Of a DNA stretch of 64,000 nt, positions 50,607-64,000 are shown piece after piece. Source of the stretch: Archilochus colubris (lineage: Eukaryota; Chordata; Aves; Apodiformes; Trochilidae). The notes beneath the pieces are model-generated. The model worked only from the letters and a program-made list of their open reading frames with translations, made no database searches and was not told the DNA's origin. The DNA lies in contig CM041085.1 in NCBI GenBank assembly GCA_023079485.1, forward strand, positions 35,263,121 to 35,327,120. The letters run 5' to 3'. A program made the translations under genes and the position numbers. Each line of letters begins with the position of its first letter. Position 1 is the first letter of the stretch.

Positions 50607-53600
50607 GTTATTTTGGAGCTTTCTCTTCTGTTTGAAAATCTTTAAATGTATGAAACACACATAATTATCAGTATAAAATCAGAGTAAGTTTGTATACTCC
50701 ATCTAGTATTCCAGTAAATGTGCACTGGAGGGCTGTAGAAGCTCCAACACAAAGCTCCATTAACTCTCTCTTGACTGCACAGAAGATCAACACTGGATAC
50801 ACTCAAAGAGTTGCATCGTTCCCTTTCTAAAAAATCAAAAGGATAAATAATAAGACAAGGAATTACAGCAAAGAAAACGAGCACAACACAACTGGAAAGC
50901 AGAAAGATACTGCTAGCAAAGAGAACGGCAGAACTGTTTAATGTTAAGTATGCAAATAGTTCTACTGATATGTTTGTTAGCAAAACAGCAGATCTGGCTG
51001 ATTTCCAAACAGAACAAGAAACCAGTATGAGAAATATTCATTTTCCCAGCAGGTGAACTAGTATGCGTTTTCTGAAAAGCAGGAGGTCACAGGGCTGCAT
51101 GTGAACCTGTTTAAAATGCGTATTTTTAAAATAATTTTCGAACCAGTTTTTTGAATATCACACTTCTGTATTTTAACAACTTCTGTTCTACATCCATGCT
51201 TTCACAATGACACAACCTTTTTATGACCTACACTGCCTATTAAAATCTGCACTCTGACTCAAGACTGTTTTGAATTTTTGAGGGAGGGGGAGCTGTGGTG
51301 GAATTTCTAATGTGATGGTTTAAGATGTAGCCAGAGCTGCACGTTTTGGAATGAAACAGCTACCACACTATGACACGAAGGAACTGCATAAAGGTTGCTT
51401 CTAGATGCCTTAGCTGTGTTTCTCATGGTTTACTTTAAACGTAACTTTTCTGCTGTACTTTTCTGATTTACAGTGCTTGATTTCAGAAGAAAACACAGCT
51501 CCATAATTCAGGATACTATGAAATAATGATAAGGACCTTACTCTGAACTCTAGCTAAATTCATTTTTTGCAACACAAAATTTGGTAAGCAATTGTTTATG
51601 AATATTCCACAACTATTTTGGAAAGTGCACTTGCTACTAAAGAACCTCACAGAAGCTGTCCTTTTGAAATAAATACTTCATATATACAGTGAAAAAATGT
51701 ACTTTTAAATTGTAAGTGTAAGCAGTTGCATTCCACGCTCCATTGTAAAATTACTATCATATAGCTGGATACAACATACACCATGCAAACAATACTCTGA
51801 AATGTTTCCACTTCAACCTTGGAATAATACATACTTGCGTGATAGTGCTTATAGGTCATACAAAGAAATAAGTTGTTTAATTGTAGCAGTTGTCCAAAAA
51901 TAAAAAAAAACAACAAACATAACAGATTCTTAGGAATTTTCAGACAATCCACAAACATGGAATGGGTAAACTTCTATAAAAACCAAAAAAGAATAAATAT
52001 TATTTTAAAACACTAAGCTTAGCGTGCAGCAGAAAAGTAGCAGAATTGTCTCTGCTGTGTTTCATAAATTCATACCCTAAATGGATCTGTAAGAATTATA
52101 CTGTTGTGATAGCTCAGAAATGTCATCAGATGCATAACGGCGTAGTTAGCATTAGAAATTAAATACACTGCAATTACTATATAACCAAAATTTAAAAAAT
52201 TTGAAAACCCAGGATATTTGAAAAAGAAATACTATCCTTAGAATCCCACAGAGAAAGCTATGTTTACTATTTAGCTAAAATCCCCACTAACTTTTTTTTT
52301 TGTCCAAGTATTAACAAAGATGTTTTCGTAAAAAGTCCTTCAGTGAAACTACCCACATATTTCAGCTGATATTTTAATAGAAAGTTAATTTGCCATTCCA
52401 AAGCTCACTAATCAAATGTTGGAATGATACCAAGATAGTTCCAAATGTCAGTATATTTCACAAATTTTGACACTTATTTCAAAATGGTATTTGACTAATT
52501 TTTAAGTTATTTTTAGAGGGAAAGCTCTCATCATGTATCATGATCTTGAATTCTCTTTCAGGTATTCCCTGCTTTAATCCTTGTATGGTAAACCATGAGG
52601 ACAAATCCTAGGAGTCAGTCTTTGAAGATGCTGACTCCTCAGTACTCACTCTCCCTCTTCCTCTACCCATTTAGTACAATACTGGATAACATTGTAATCC
52701 ACCCTATAAACCTCATAAATAGCTCATATCAGCAAATTAAAGCCCTCTTTATAGCATTCCCAAATTATAACTACTTGTTATTAAAGTGAATACTTTAATA
52801 TTAAATCTTTAATATAGAAGTGAATACTGTGTATAGCTGAAGACAGCTTGCTTGGTATAGTACATCACACTTGCATTGTTTTTACTCCCAGACACAACAC
52901 CAGCACAAAAAAGAAGTATTTTAATGGCCATTGCAAATAATCAATAATCAATGTTTTCTTTTACCATTTTAAATGTTAACAGCACTTGAAAACCTGGACT
53001 CCTCAAATTGGCTATTGGAAAATTTCAGTTTAATGGAGAAAATAAATAACAATAAATTTATAATGCAGTTAGGGTTTGAAGGATCTAATTAAGATGTAGC
53101 TGAACTTAATGGCACACAATCTTCTAAAACTACACAATAAAATAAATTAAATATCCTTTCTTCTGGGCATTTCTCTGAAAGACTGTTTTTTAAAGATCAT
53201 CCAAAATTTGGAAGACAATTGAGTTGCATCATATCCATAATGGTGTAAAAGAGCCCCGAGAGCCATTCTCCTTCCCTTCTTCCCCTTTTACTTTATCCTC
53301 ATAACAAAGGAAAAAGACTGCAGAAATACATACTTTTGCTTCAAGAAATGTTCAAGAAAAATTTTGTTCATTTCTGAAGGAGCAACTGGCTCAATACTGG
53401 TCTCCCACCCAAGCACAAGCACACGTAAGCATGCAAAGCAAAGGCAACTACAGCAGTATGGGTCACTGGGGAGTTTTACTGGTTCTGTTCCAGGAAGGGT
53501 TGGGTGTACAACAGAGAACTAGGAAGAGCAAAAAAACTTTCCCAAACAATGTCTTTTCATCACTAAAACTGACTTAAGGAGCTCTACCCCTCAACATCAG

Positions 53601-54533
53601 GCTAAAGTCTTTTATTGCCCTGAAGCTGTGCCAGCACAATTGTTGTGAGTCTGCATTTTGAATTATAGAAGAAAACTGTTCACATTAAAAACACTGCTAA
53701 CTTCTCACCATAACCTTCTTGGGGTCAACCCAGCTAATTCCTCTACTTCAAATCTCAGTGCAGCCCCCAGAGCTGTATTAGCCCAGTTATGGGGATGACA
53801 AGGACGTGAGAAAAAGGATTCAGAACCAAATAGTTCAGGCATACCTGAAACTGGCCCTGCTGTCAAAAAATTGATACAGAGAAGTGTGATGTGAGAGAGG
53901 TAAAGAGATAAGTCCCAGGAAAGAAGAGCTTTTAGAAAAGCCAAGAAATGAGTATTTTGGGATGAGTGCTACCCAAAAGGTGTTAGGCACTATGAAAAAA
54001 CTATATTATTTTCTGCTGTGTTCAAACAAACAGGGCTTTTTTTTCATAAATTGCCAAAGTCTCTCAAGGCCTCAAGCTGTAAGCATTCTTCTATCCAGAA
54101 AACTTAAAGGAGCAGGCAAGACAAGCGCTCTCCAACTGCCTTTTCAGTGAAGGGCTATCAAATATTTCCAAGTATAATCCTGAATTCCGTAAGATTGCAG
54201 GGAAGACTACAACGGTAAATAAAATCACCATGTTGTACCACTGTATTACAAAAAACAAATGAATTACATAGTCCTGATGAGAAAAAAACAACTGATGTGT
54301 ACAACGGTGCACTCTGGACTTCCCTAAGGACTGACTACATAAAAAAGCTGCAGTAGCAAGGCTAGCCCAACAGGTTTCTCTGGTTCCTCATCCTCTCAGA
54401 CATGTCAATCTAACTGCTTGTAAACCTGGTTGTTGAAAGATCCAGATCAGATATGCTTTCTTGCTTTTCTTTTCAAATAGAGCAGTGATTTGGTTTAGTT
54501 CCTGGGCTCAGAAAGAATTGCAACAACATGGCT

Positions 54534-54596
54534 GAAGTAGTAAAAAAGGTGCAGAAGTAGCAGAAAGTAAGAAGAAGTAGTAAAAAAGAGGTGCAG
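54534..54596. repeat. Purine-rich direct repeat of about 21-23 bp
   Basis: Copy 1 (54534-54554) and copy 2 (54574-54596) share gaagtagtaaaaaag and end in ggtgcag, differing by a 2-bp insertion. The spacer is also purine-rich. Confidence 0.75.
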
Positions 54597-54833
54597 GTGT
54601 AAGAAGGAGCTGATGTGAGAGGAAGGGAGCACACGTCAGTTCTTGAATATGTTTTTGCTACTGAAGACATCACTCCATCAATGTACACTCTTAACCACAA
54701 AAGTTACAGGAGAGGTAAAAGTTAATGTCTTAAGTGAAGGGTGCCTATAAAGTCATCCTGGATGAAGGAAGAGCCTCGTGTCCAGCAAACTTTGAAATTT
54801 ATAGTGAGAGTGATGTTTACTGAACCACATCAC

Positions 54834-55110
54834 CATAGAATGGTTTGGGATTGGAAAGGACCTTAAAGCTTACCTAGTTACAACACTCCCCTGCATATGC
54901 AGTGACACCTTCCCTAGTCCATATTGTTCAAAACCTGACAATCCGGCCTTATGCATTTCCAGGGAGGGGGCATTCACAGCTTCTCTGGTAAACCTGTGCC
55001 AGCGTCTCAATGCTCCCACAGAAAAGAATTTCTTCTTACATATCTAACCTATATCTACCCTCTTCAAAAATGGTACCTCACCCTATTGCTACATGACCTT
55101 CTCAAAGGGA
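54834..55110 (-). mobile_element. CR1 LINE fragment, older copy
   Basis: The + strand shows the reverse complement of a CR1 3' region: accatagaatggtttgggat, ggaaaggacctta, gggcattcacagcttctctg, aacctgtgccagcgtctcaa, aagaatttcttcttacatat, then a diverged ctattgctacatgaccttct segment. In the sense direction this encodes the FF..V.RHW..L region at the end of ORF2 plus the 3' UTR. It is clearly more diverged than the copies at 27 and 35 kb. Homology fades near 55110. Confidence 0.9.
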
Positions 55111-58100
55111 CGTGGTAGCTCCAATCAGCTAAAGACCTTGATCACTACGGAAACCTGCATACCACAGCTGTCCAAAAACTACAACAAAGTGTCTCGACAA
55201 CTTCATTCTCACAGATTCTGGTACTATATTCTTCTCAAAAATTGCAGCTTCCTAGAACAGAAAATTAATTCTGTAATTCTAAGCAGAACATTTAGAAAGC
55301 ATAAAAGCCACAAGACTGGGCATGTGCAGGGAACTTCTGCCTGCCTGTCATTTTTTGGCTCATCATTAGAAACCTCCACTGATTTGATGGGTGTCATATC
55401 GTGAAGATAGTTGACAAAGACAAGGCTTGAGGATAAATTTTAAAGAACAAACCACGAGATTTAAGAGATGCATTAGCATTCTGACTATGACCCAACTCCT
55501 GCACAGAATGAAAGATGTATTTGAGAGGCTAAGAGTGTTATAAATTCTCATGCTGGTATAAGGATATCTGCCTTCTTAGTGGGTATTTGGGTTACTTAAA
55601 GCCCATCAGAATGAACAAAGAAACTGAATATTTGCCATTACCGTGTAAAATATTGTCATGCTTAATCAGGTCATTCTATTGTCGTGCCAACTGTGAAGGA
55701 ATATTGCAAAATACTCCAAGATGTCAGTGCTGCAAATAAAGCCTTTCATTCCTGCCATTGTGTTTGTGTGTTCTGCTTTGTGGAGTGGAAAACTGCTAAT
55801 AACCGTTTTCTAAATTAATACAGCTAATATTGCTGTCCATATTTGTGCAAACTACTAAGTACTGTTTGCATATTAGTACACAGCACGCAGCAACAGCATT
55901 TTGTTTTATGCACTCAACTCATAAATAAGTCAGCTTTAGGTCTCTTCTCAAACATTGGAGTGTGTAAAGGCAAATGATAGGGGAGAAACCCAAATTTAAG
56001 AGATGTCATTCATACTGTCACCAGATTTGTCAACACTCATGTTGAACTTGTGTAAGAAATGCTACACCAGGGGAGGCACTGTAGAAAACTGGTAATTCAG
56101 GCTACAGGATGGAAAATGGTAGGATTGTATTGATATTGCTGGACTTCTAGAAATTTCATTGTAACCACAAACATGATGGCTTTTCCTTCCTTCCCACAAA
56201 ACAAAAAGTGGCACTAGAGAGTTGCACTCTTATAGTTTTATGGCTTAAGCCTACCTACAAACTATACATCAATACAAGACTAATTGTGCATAAAATTCAA
56301 ATACTATTGCTACATAAAAATGCAAAATGCTTCAGTGGTGTAATGGCTGCTGCCAAGCTCAATCCAGTAAGGGTTGCCCCGAGGCAAGTCATACAGATAC
56401 AGTTATCTCTCACATACACAAACTGCTTTCTTTCACAACATTACTTTTATTATGCAAATGCATAAATCTAATTTTAATCCCCAAGACTATCTAGGAGATT
56501 AAACCAATAGTAATCTCTTACCTTCATTAAGTGTAATTAAAGATATTTTAAAAATTTAGTCTTGGAGAAACATTCCTAATGCAAGAAAAAGCTTGATTTT
56601 GCCCTCAATCTGAATTATAAACTACAGATATTAGAAGAGAGATTAAAAAAAATGCTTTGATTCAATAAGCTCACTTGCTGTGTCTCTTTTTCTTCCCCTT
56701 TTCCATGGAGCAAGGGTGCTTATTGTTCCGATAAAGGTAATGTGGAAGTGGGACTAAGAATTTGGAGAAGTCCCTGTTACAATAAGGGAGACAGAAGTGC
56801 TGAATATTCATTGCCCTGCAACCTGTATGATCATTTTGATGACAGTACTAGTTACATTTTGATCAGGCAGCATTTACAATCACTCTGCACAACTGGAACT
56901 GGTGATGGAAACAATGAGTGAGCCAGACTGGCTGTGTCAGCAAAAAATGAGAGCAAAGTAGAAGCCCATGCAAAAAAGTGCTAAGTTTAAAAGACAAAAG
57001 GGAACGTGCCACTCACAATCAAGTGAGATAGGGAATGCAAGAGACTACTGCTTTGAGCTGGCATCCCTCGGGAGGATCCCATTCCTTAGGACTTTTCTGG
57101 GGAGAGGGTTTATTCCAGTGCTGAATGGACCTGCTCCTTCATCAGTAAAGTGAGGGACTTTAGAGCCTCTTCTATCAAGCCAGTCCTCTTGACTGATGCA
57201 AACTGCATCATGAATAAGAACTGCTGTCCTGATAATCCCTATTGAATATTAACAGTTTTTAATGAGCCCAGGCAAAATGCACTCTGATTTTCTGGCTGTA
57301 ATTTGGGTTCGCTGGTGAGGAACAGCTGTAAACATCCAAGGAAATAACTTGTACAATACAAGCCTCAGAGACACAGAAAAATGAAAGGATGGAAATTCTA
57401 TTCCAGTTGTGCTTGAGCAGAAATCCATTTTTCAATAATAAATAGTGCAGAAACATTAAATTAAAATAATCTTCAGGAAAGGCTGTGATAATTCCAAGAA
57501 GAACACCAACATACCAAGTACTGGCCCTCACTCAAATTCTTTTTTTTTTTTTCTGCCAAGAAATTGTTCTGAATATTTCCTGAATTTTAACCTAAGTCCT
57601 CCTGAAGCCAAAAGGATCAAAAGGACAGAAATACACACATGTAAGGGCAAAAGCATTTGGTTAGGTACTTTACTGCAGTCTTGAAATTCTATTGACAATT
57701 ATTTTTTATCTGGATTAGGATGGCAGATTTAAAATAACTTCACCCTATTCCCTATTCTCCAATATTGTTTATGAAACTAGTTATAATGCCCCTAATTCTC
57801 ACTTTGCTAATCTATCAAGGGATAACTTGATGCAGATAAGCAAGACCCTTCCAAAATCTCAGTCCATGCAAGAGTTCTTCACTCTAACATGGAAGAGATA
57901 GCACTCCATTCCCATAGTATGCTTTATGTAGATATATTCCTTGTTTCTTCCCTTTTCAACATACTCTTATGTGGAAAAGAGTATTTTCCAACATGCTCAC
58001 AGAGCTCTGACATTTATTGGAACCAAGTTTTTTATCCTGTCACTTACTTCCCTCTAGACTTCTGTAGCTGTATTACTCCCTTCCTCTTCACTGGGTTTTG

Positions 58101-59224
58101 AAAACCTTCCAAGCCACAAGGACTGCTGTGCTTTCTCAACGTTCCCATTCTTTTTTTTCATATTTTAAAATGTTTTTACTATGTTGTTTAGTTATTAAGC
58201 TTCCTCAGTCAGAGATGAAATTGGGTAACAGTAAAACAGAATGAACTCTTAAGGCACTTAAAATTCTTATAAAATTAAGACAATGTCATTGGCCCTGTCA
58301 TGGCCTATCTAATCTCTGGCCTCATCCTATAAACATTTTATCAAGCCAGCTCTATGCACAATGTTGCAGTGGTTTAACAATGAGTTTCTCTGGTAAATAA
58401 AAGATGCTTCTAAGAGGGTGTTTATGGAAATGCATCTTACATGTAGCTTTAGATAGGAAAATCTAGTAGGAAGTATAGGTAACAAGGACTTTTTAGGAGT
58501 TTTGGGGACACCTTGGAGCATTAGAGGCAGCATGCCTGCTGAAGCATGTTCCAGTAATCAGAGTAATAAAATGTGAAAAGTTGTTGGTATTGGAAGTCCA
58601 ATAGAAAATAATCAGATTTTGAGAAGAATGTCTCAGATATGACTAAATACTAATAGCTACCTCATTCTGGTGGTTTACAAGTTAATACAGTAAAGAGCTT
58701 GATAACTGCTTTGAATTCAGAGCTGTGATCATTAACCCTTGCCCAATGCAAAATTTATGCCAGATCCAGCCTGACATTCCCTTGGCTTTGCTATTAAACT
58801 TCTAAATATCCTTTCTTTCCTGTGCAAGTGTTGATTATTATTCTATTATGCCATTTGTCTGAATATGGGTGGAAAAAAGGCTGTGCTAAAATCTATAGCT
58901 GTACGACTACACTATGAATCATAATAAATTCCATGGGCCATCCGAAAACCAATGTCTCAGATGATCTTTTTCAGCAATGAAAGAGCATCTGGGTCCAGAG
59001 CCATATGGTGTGGAAAAGCATGTGAACGTGAGCTCTTACCTACAGTAAAGTGCACTTTTATGGACATTTACTTTCATAGGGTGAGGGTAGTGATCCTGGA
59101 AAGAGCAGCGACTTCAGCTTTGTATACAGCAGCTACTAAACTAACACATCAATGTAGTGTCCCTAATTTTAAAGGCATGTTAAGAAGCTGGAGGGTGGAG
59201 GAATCCACAAGAAGCACTGAGAGT
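55111..59224. other. Intronic sequence without recognised genes
   Basis: AT-rich intron 7 between two CR1 relics. Only a short T run (57540-57552) and chance open frames are seen. Confidence 0.65.
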
Positions 59225-59500
59225 TAAAGAAATGTCTTACAGTGACAGATTGAAGAGATTAATCTGTTCTACCTACTGAAAAACATGACTGAGAACTGAC
59301 TTGAATATAAATGATAAATATCTTGATCAGAAAAATAATAAACAATTCCTGGATAGTACATGAGACTTAGGAATCTAGTGAAGAAATACTTAATAAAAAC
59401 TGTTGGTGGAGGCTGAGGCCAGGTGTTGCTGGTACTATGATTACAGCAACAGTACTGGAGCATTCTTCTCTGGACTAAAGACTCTCTCTAAGATCCTTCA
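59225..59500 (+). mobile_element. Probable ancient CR1-like LINE remnant
   Basis: The stretch tgacagattgaagagattaa (near 59243), tctgttctacctactgaaaa, then gagaactgacttgaatataa and atgataaatatcttgatcag follows the order of the old CR1 ORF2 C-terminus, which in intact form encodes [15 protein letters not shown] followed by GDLI..YKYL. The orientation is +. Frames are broken, and the identification rests on pattern resemblance, so an alignment to CR1 consensus sequences is needed. The downstream end is a guess. Confidence 0.45.
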
Positions 59501-60015
59501 AAAGACACATAGCTCATATTCATCATTTGATCCGACACGTTCTGTTTCACTATAACAAAGAAAGTTTCTAGTCTGTACTTCTGAATTATGCAATAGGTAT
59601 TACCAAATTGTCTATTTTTTTTCTTCTGCAGCATTCAGGCCAGATGTTAGGAACTTGAAGACAATAAAGAAATACCAAGCACCTCAAGGGATCCATATGC
59701 AATGCCTACCTGAGGGCACGTTTGTATTGAGAGTGGTAAGGAAGAGGTGGAAATAGTAAACCTATTGTGTTCCACTTGTTTTTCAAAAAGATGGACTGAT
59801 ACAGCAACCAAAACCACATTCCCATTCAAACCAGGGGGCTATGAGAGAAGGCAGTCACCAGTTACAGGTACTGCAGGAAATCAGATAGAGGCCATTTCAA
59901 CCAGGCTGTAACCATCTCTCACTTTTGAACCCATCTTTCCTTTGGTACCAAGAACTAAGTGCTGTTAGTAGAGAAAAGACTTAGAAGTACATACATCTTT
60001 TAGGTGTTTATAGAT

Positions 60016-60075
60016 GCCAATCCAAGCCAAGCTGTGCCAAGCCAAGCCAAGCTGAGCTGCTTGGCTCCCAGTCAG
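60016..60075. repeat. CCAAG-type minisatellite-like repeat
   Basis: Units of gccaa(g) and gctgtgccaa recur several times (near 60017, 60026, 60037, 60042, 60047), with diverged gctgtgcca later. The array is imperfect and about 60 bp long. Confidence 0.7.
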
Positions 60076-60634
60076 GCTGTGCCAGGACAAGCAGCAGCTT
60101 GGTGTAAACCCAGAGAGCTAAAAAGGGCCTTCCTTTTGGACCAGTATTTACAGGGTCTGATGATTGACTTTGGCTAGTATTTTTCCATGATGGTCATGAT
60201 TCAAATTAAATCATTTGCAACCTTCAGAGTGGGCTCTTGATTCCAGCAGAGGGGTCTTTGATACACTTCCCAGGAAAGAGGAGCTTCAGGTACAGTTAGG
60301 TTGTGCCTAATCTCCCCAAATAGCTGTATTTGCCACTAGGACTAGAAGGTACCAAATCTTTTCAGCTGTGTCAGTAGGCAGTTGTTTCAGCCCATTGCAC
60401 TTGCTATTGCAACAAAAACAATGTTTGATCGGCTGCACTTTTAACTAAAGCAAGAATGATCTTGGCTGGTGTTCCCACTGCAACATGGCTCAGTAAATGG
60501 GGGGTCTGCACCACCACACCAGGCAAATTCAAGTGACGATGAAGCAAGGAAGTGCTACTTCTTTTGGAAGAAGGTGGCTGATTAACCTCTTAGAACGAGA
60601 AGAAAACTGGCAGCTCATTTGTGACGTTCCTATC

Positions 60635-60710
60635 CAAAAAGAATTTTTTTTTTTCCTGTGAGGGTGATGAGACACTGGCACAGGGTGCCCAGGGAAGTGC
60701 CAGGGACACC
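60635..60710 (+). mobile_element. Probable short CR1 LINE fragment
   Basis: The segment with aaaagaattttttttttttc, gtgagggtgatgagacactg and gcacagggtgcccagggaag is what remains of the CR1 region encoding the FF..V.RHW..LP motif before the 3' UTR. The T run seems to have expanded inside it. The following 100 bp are GC-richer than the surroundings but were not recognised. Orientation is +. Confidence 0.6.
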
Positions 60711-63700
60711 CTACCTGTGTCCACTCCGTGGGAGATGATATTTTGTTTGTCCCCCACCTCTGGGGAACTGTGCTCCCTTTGAGACGTGACAGTGCTGCAC
60801 CCTGTGGGGTGTGACAATTTCCCAGGCTAAAACTTGGGGTGTTTGGACGTATTGGTGCAATGAAGTAATTTTCATTTGCTATGACCCTGAGGAATGAAGA
60901 AGAGCAATTACCCATCCTTCTCATTATCAATGCTGTAGCCTTCAAATTGGGGAAATAAAAGCCCCTCCTACACATGAATTGCTCTGATAAGGCACTGATA
61001 AAATGATGGAATTGATTATATAAAGGGGTGTTGTGCTACAGTAGTATGAGAATGAGAAAAATAGGACTTAACAAACCTTGCTGGGTCTAAATCTTGTTGG
61101 CTTGGTGTGACAGAAATAAGAATGTTTTGTGCTTCAAACAACAGAAAGCATTTTTAATTGACTAAAAGGTGATATAACACACTGCCTTGTTAGGTGCTAA
61201 TCTGTAGGACTGAAAAGTATTTGAAGTGCTGTAAAATTGTAATGAAGATATTTGAACTCAGTATTTGGAGGCTAGGCTGTTCTTACATCAAAGATTTTGA
61301 TAAAATGTAAACACAGACAATGTAACCACATAGGATTTTGATAAAATATTGAATTAAACAGGTCACTGTGAACTAAATGAAGTTACAGATACAAAACAGA
61401 ATGTTAGTATATTGCTCCTTAGGCAATGAAATAAAGCACCCAAAATGTCTTTTGAAACACCTCTTATTTAGATCGTTCTGTTGAAAAAGAGCATGTTTAA
61501 AAAAATAGCCTTCTGGAGCTGTTACCAAAATTTTATTTTTAACCATTATTGGTTACCTTCTACTGCTAGGCTAAGAAAACTGTATCAAAGGGATAACAAA
61601 TTCCTAGAAAGATCTGGCTTTACAGGAATTCTTCTTGGGTTTTAGAAATAGGGAGTGTTAACTCTAATTCACTTCCCCTTGAGCTGGCTTGTGACTTTCT
61701 GTATTAATTTTAGCCTGCCTAGCAGGAGTTGAGTCTTACAAAAGCAGTAAGGGTGAATTATATTTTTCGAATCTCAGGATAATCTAATGGTAAGCAATCT
61801 AATCTACAAACATCCAAACCCGACAAAAAAACAGCTTTCTGCCCATGGTGCTCCTGCAGCCTAGCAGAGACAACCAGTCTAAGGGGGAATAGTTTGGCAC
61901 TATTGCTAACAGACATCTCTAACATCCAACATATAAGTAAAATGCATTCACATGCATACCCACGGAGACTACCAAACAAAGGAAAGAATTGGAAACAAGA
62001 AGAGATATGCATAACCTTAGAGTTTAAATGACAAAATATGGTGCAAAACTATTCATATAAAATATTCTGAAAAACATATAGCAAAGGTCAAACCTTAGTC
62101 TAGATTAAGCCTTTTTCTCCTCTCATTTAAGAAATTAAATTTGAACTTTAAATTACTTTTAATATTAATTTATTATACTTTAATATTCCTTTTCCTGCTT
62201 TTATTGAAATAGAGCAATAAAGCCAATGGGCACTGTAAGGACTGTCTGTCTCAAAACAAACTTGCTGTGCTCCAAAATGTCAGTACACAAAATTTAAGAT
62301 AGAGAAAAATAAAAGCAAGAAAGACAAGTTGCTGAACAATTGTTCTCTTCAAAAAGCCCCTATGCAAGTTAGCTTAAAGCATCCACAGGAGGTTTCATGT
62401 ATACACAATATCATCCTTGGCTATTCATGCACTTAGTTTACTTCTTACTGCCTTCACACCTGCATCAATTTCTCCCTTGCTTGCATGTTATGGTAAATGC
62501 CAATCTTCTGCCCTTCTTCTGTATTGGGGTCTGTAATGCAGATGCATTTCTAAAAGCCTTTGTTAAAAGTTAATGGGAAACTAGTGGCAAAGAAGAGTTT
62601 ATACTGTAGAGCCTAGAACAATATAAACTTCCAGTGATTTAGAAAACAAGGTATAAGAAATAGATTTTTAGCTCATCACAGATTACTTTAGTCTAATTAG
62701 TCCCTGTGCCATTGCCCAGTAAAATGAGAGCTAGACAAATACAGTCACTGAGGGAAAAAATCAAAATGAAACAGGCATATTGAACATACTGAATTCAGTT
62801 GTAGAAAAACAAATTTAAACTGAAAATTTGCTGTGTTTACTCTAATGTCTACAATGCTCTCGTGTACAGTGCCAGATAATTTCACTGCTGGATGAAAGCC
62901 TTTTTCTTTTTTTATCAATTACTGTAGCACCTGCATATCCACTCAAAGCTGATGGCATACCCATCCGTGATTTTCCTAATACTTCAGTAAGTCAATTTTT
63001 GTGGAAAGCCAAAAAGCTTCACAAATAAAAAAACCCAGTAGACAGCTTGTTAAACATGGGAAAATGGTATTATTTCTGTACCCACACAGACAGCTCTCAA
63101 GTTTTCTAGGTACTATTCAGATTATTTTAAACACTGGTTAACTACAATTCTCAGCCTGATGGAAAAGTAACATATGTTCCAAATGGGGCTCATTTCTGCT
63201 GTGCTTTATTCCATTTCTGCTGCTTATTATGGGTATTGTAACAGTGAGGACAATTTCCACGGAGGAATATTGTGTCAAATCTCAATCTGCTCCAGTACAT
63301 TAAACTTGGTAGGTTTAATGCAGAGTCCTGTAGACACTCGCACAATTTTCTTTGACTTGATATTTAGTAGGACATAAAAGTGTTAATATTTGATTTGATG
63401 AATTTGCTTTTTCCTTTCAGCAGCAGGCAGTTATGAAAAGTTACAGTGGTACATTAGTTACAGTTACTTGGTTTTGGGACACAAGCAGAAACAAATAAAA
63501 TCCATTAGCAGATCCAATAGCTATAACCAAAGCTAATAAAAAGAGCTAAAGGCAATTTATAAAAAGAAGTCTTAAAATGCCTACAAAAGAAAGAACATTT
63601 GAAGTCATCTTAAGAGTAACTGAAACAATATTGTTTTTCCAATACTTCAGTCAATGTTTCTAATTTTAAAATATTTTGCAATATTTACAAGTAGGGTAAT

Positions 63701-64000
63701 ACACAAATTCCATTTGTTTTCCCTAGTTCCACAGATGTATTTACTTAAAATGTTTATAAGACTTTTGCTAAGAGGCATGAAAAATTACAAATAAACCAGT
63801 CCAAAAACATTAAAATGAGACATTAAAACATTAAAATGGTGGAATAGCCACTGATGTATTATTTTGAAAAAATTATTCCATGTTTTTGATATTCATGATT
63901 TTAGTACCTTTTTTTTTTTCCCCTTTCTCAGATACATTTATATATATCATGAATCTGACCTTAATAACACTTAAATTTTTCTGACACAAGGTACTTTGAA
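60711..64000. other. Intronic sequence without recognised genes, right edge
   Basis: AT-rich intron 7. The first 150 bp are moderately GC-rich, and the rest has no recognisable exon, repeat or regulatory site. Confidence 0.65.

Larger units (their letters stand above)
43251..54833. other. Intronic sequence without recognised genes
   Basis: AT-rich intron 7 with the (TA)11 repeat at 50585-50606 and the purine repeat at 54534-54596. I recognise no protein-coding exon or transposon in these 11.6 kb. Confidence 0.65.

Overview
This window is nuclear DNA of a bird. The evidence is (i) CR1 non-LTR retrotransposons ending in the avian-type 8-bp ATTCTATG 3' repeats, (ii) AT-rich sequence with short microsatellites and no dense gene content, and (iii) two spliced minus-strand exons of the vertebrate gene PRKN (parkin), the RING-between-RING E3 ubiquitin ligase. 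I cannot name the species.

Layout: PRKN is transcribed from right to left. Two coding exons can be read base by base. Exon 8 (human numbering) is at 24607-24668 (62 nt) and exon 9 is at 14502-14651 (150 nt). Lengths, reading phase and splice sites all agree with the known gene structure. The rest is intron: the 5' part of intron 9 (1-14501), all of intron 8 (14652-24606, 9955 bp) and the 3' part of intron 7 (24669-64000). I looked for exon 10 on the left and exon 7 on the right and found neither, so both lie outside the window.

The two exons join the end of RING1 (last zinc-binding cysteine), the helix that binds phospho-ubiquitin, and the first half of the IBR zinc domain. All expected zinc ligands and the phospho-ubiquitin phosphate-binding residues are present, so the gene looks functional here.

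The introns hold several CR1 remnants. Two are relatively young and inserted on the + strand, antisense to PRKN (27288-28460, a 5'-truncated ORF2 with reverse transcriptase motifs and a frameshift, and 34816-35225, a 3' stub). Two are older minus-strand fragments (18541-18612, 54834-55110). Three are probable older fragments (42270-42840, 59225-59500, 60635-60710). There are also simple repeats, one GC-rich block with a TATA-like box (30321-30860), another GC-rich block (42841-43250) and long pyrimidine-rich stretches. I see no tRNA, rRNA, CRISPR array or other independent protein-coding gene. Nothing here looks like a new molecular system. The most useful result is recognising two small parkin exons in apparently gene-less sequence.
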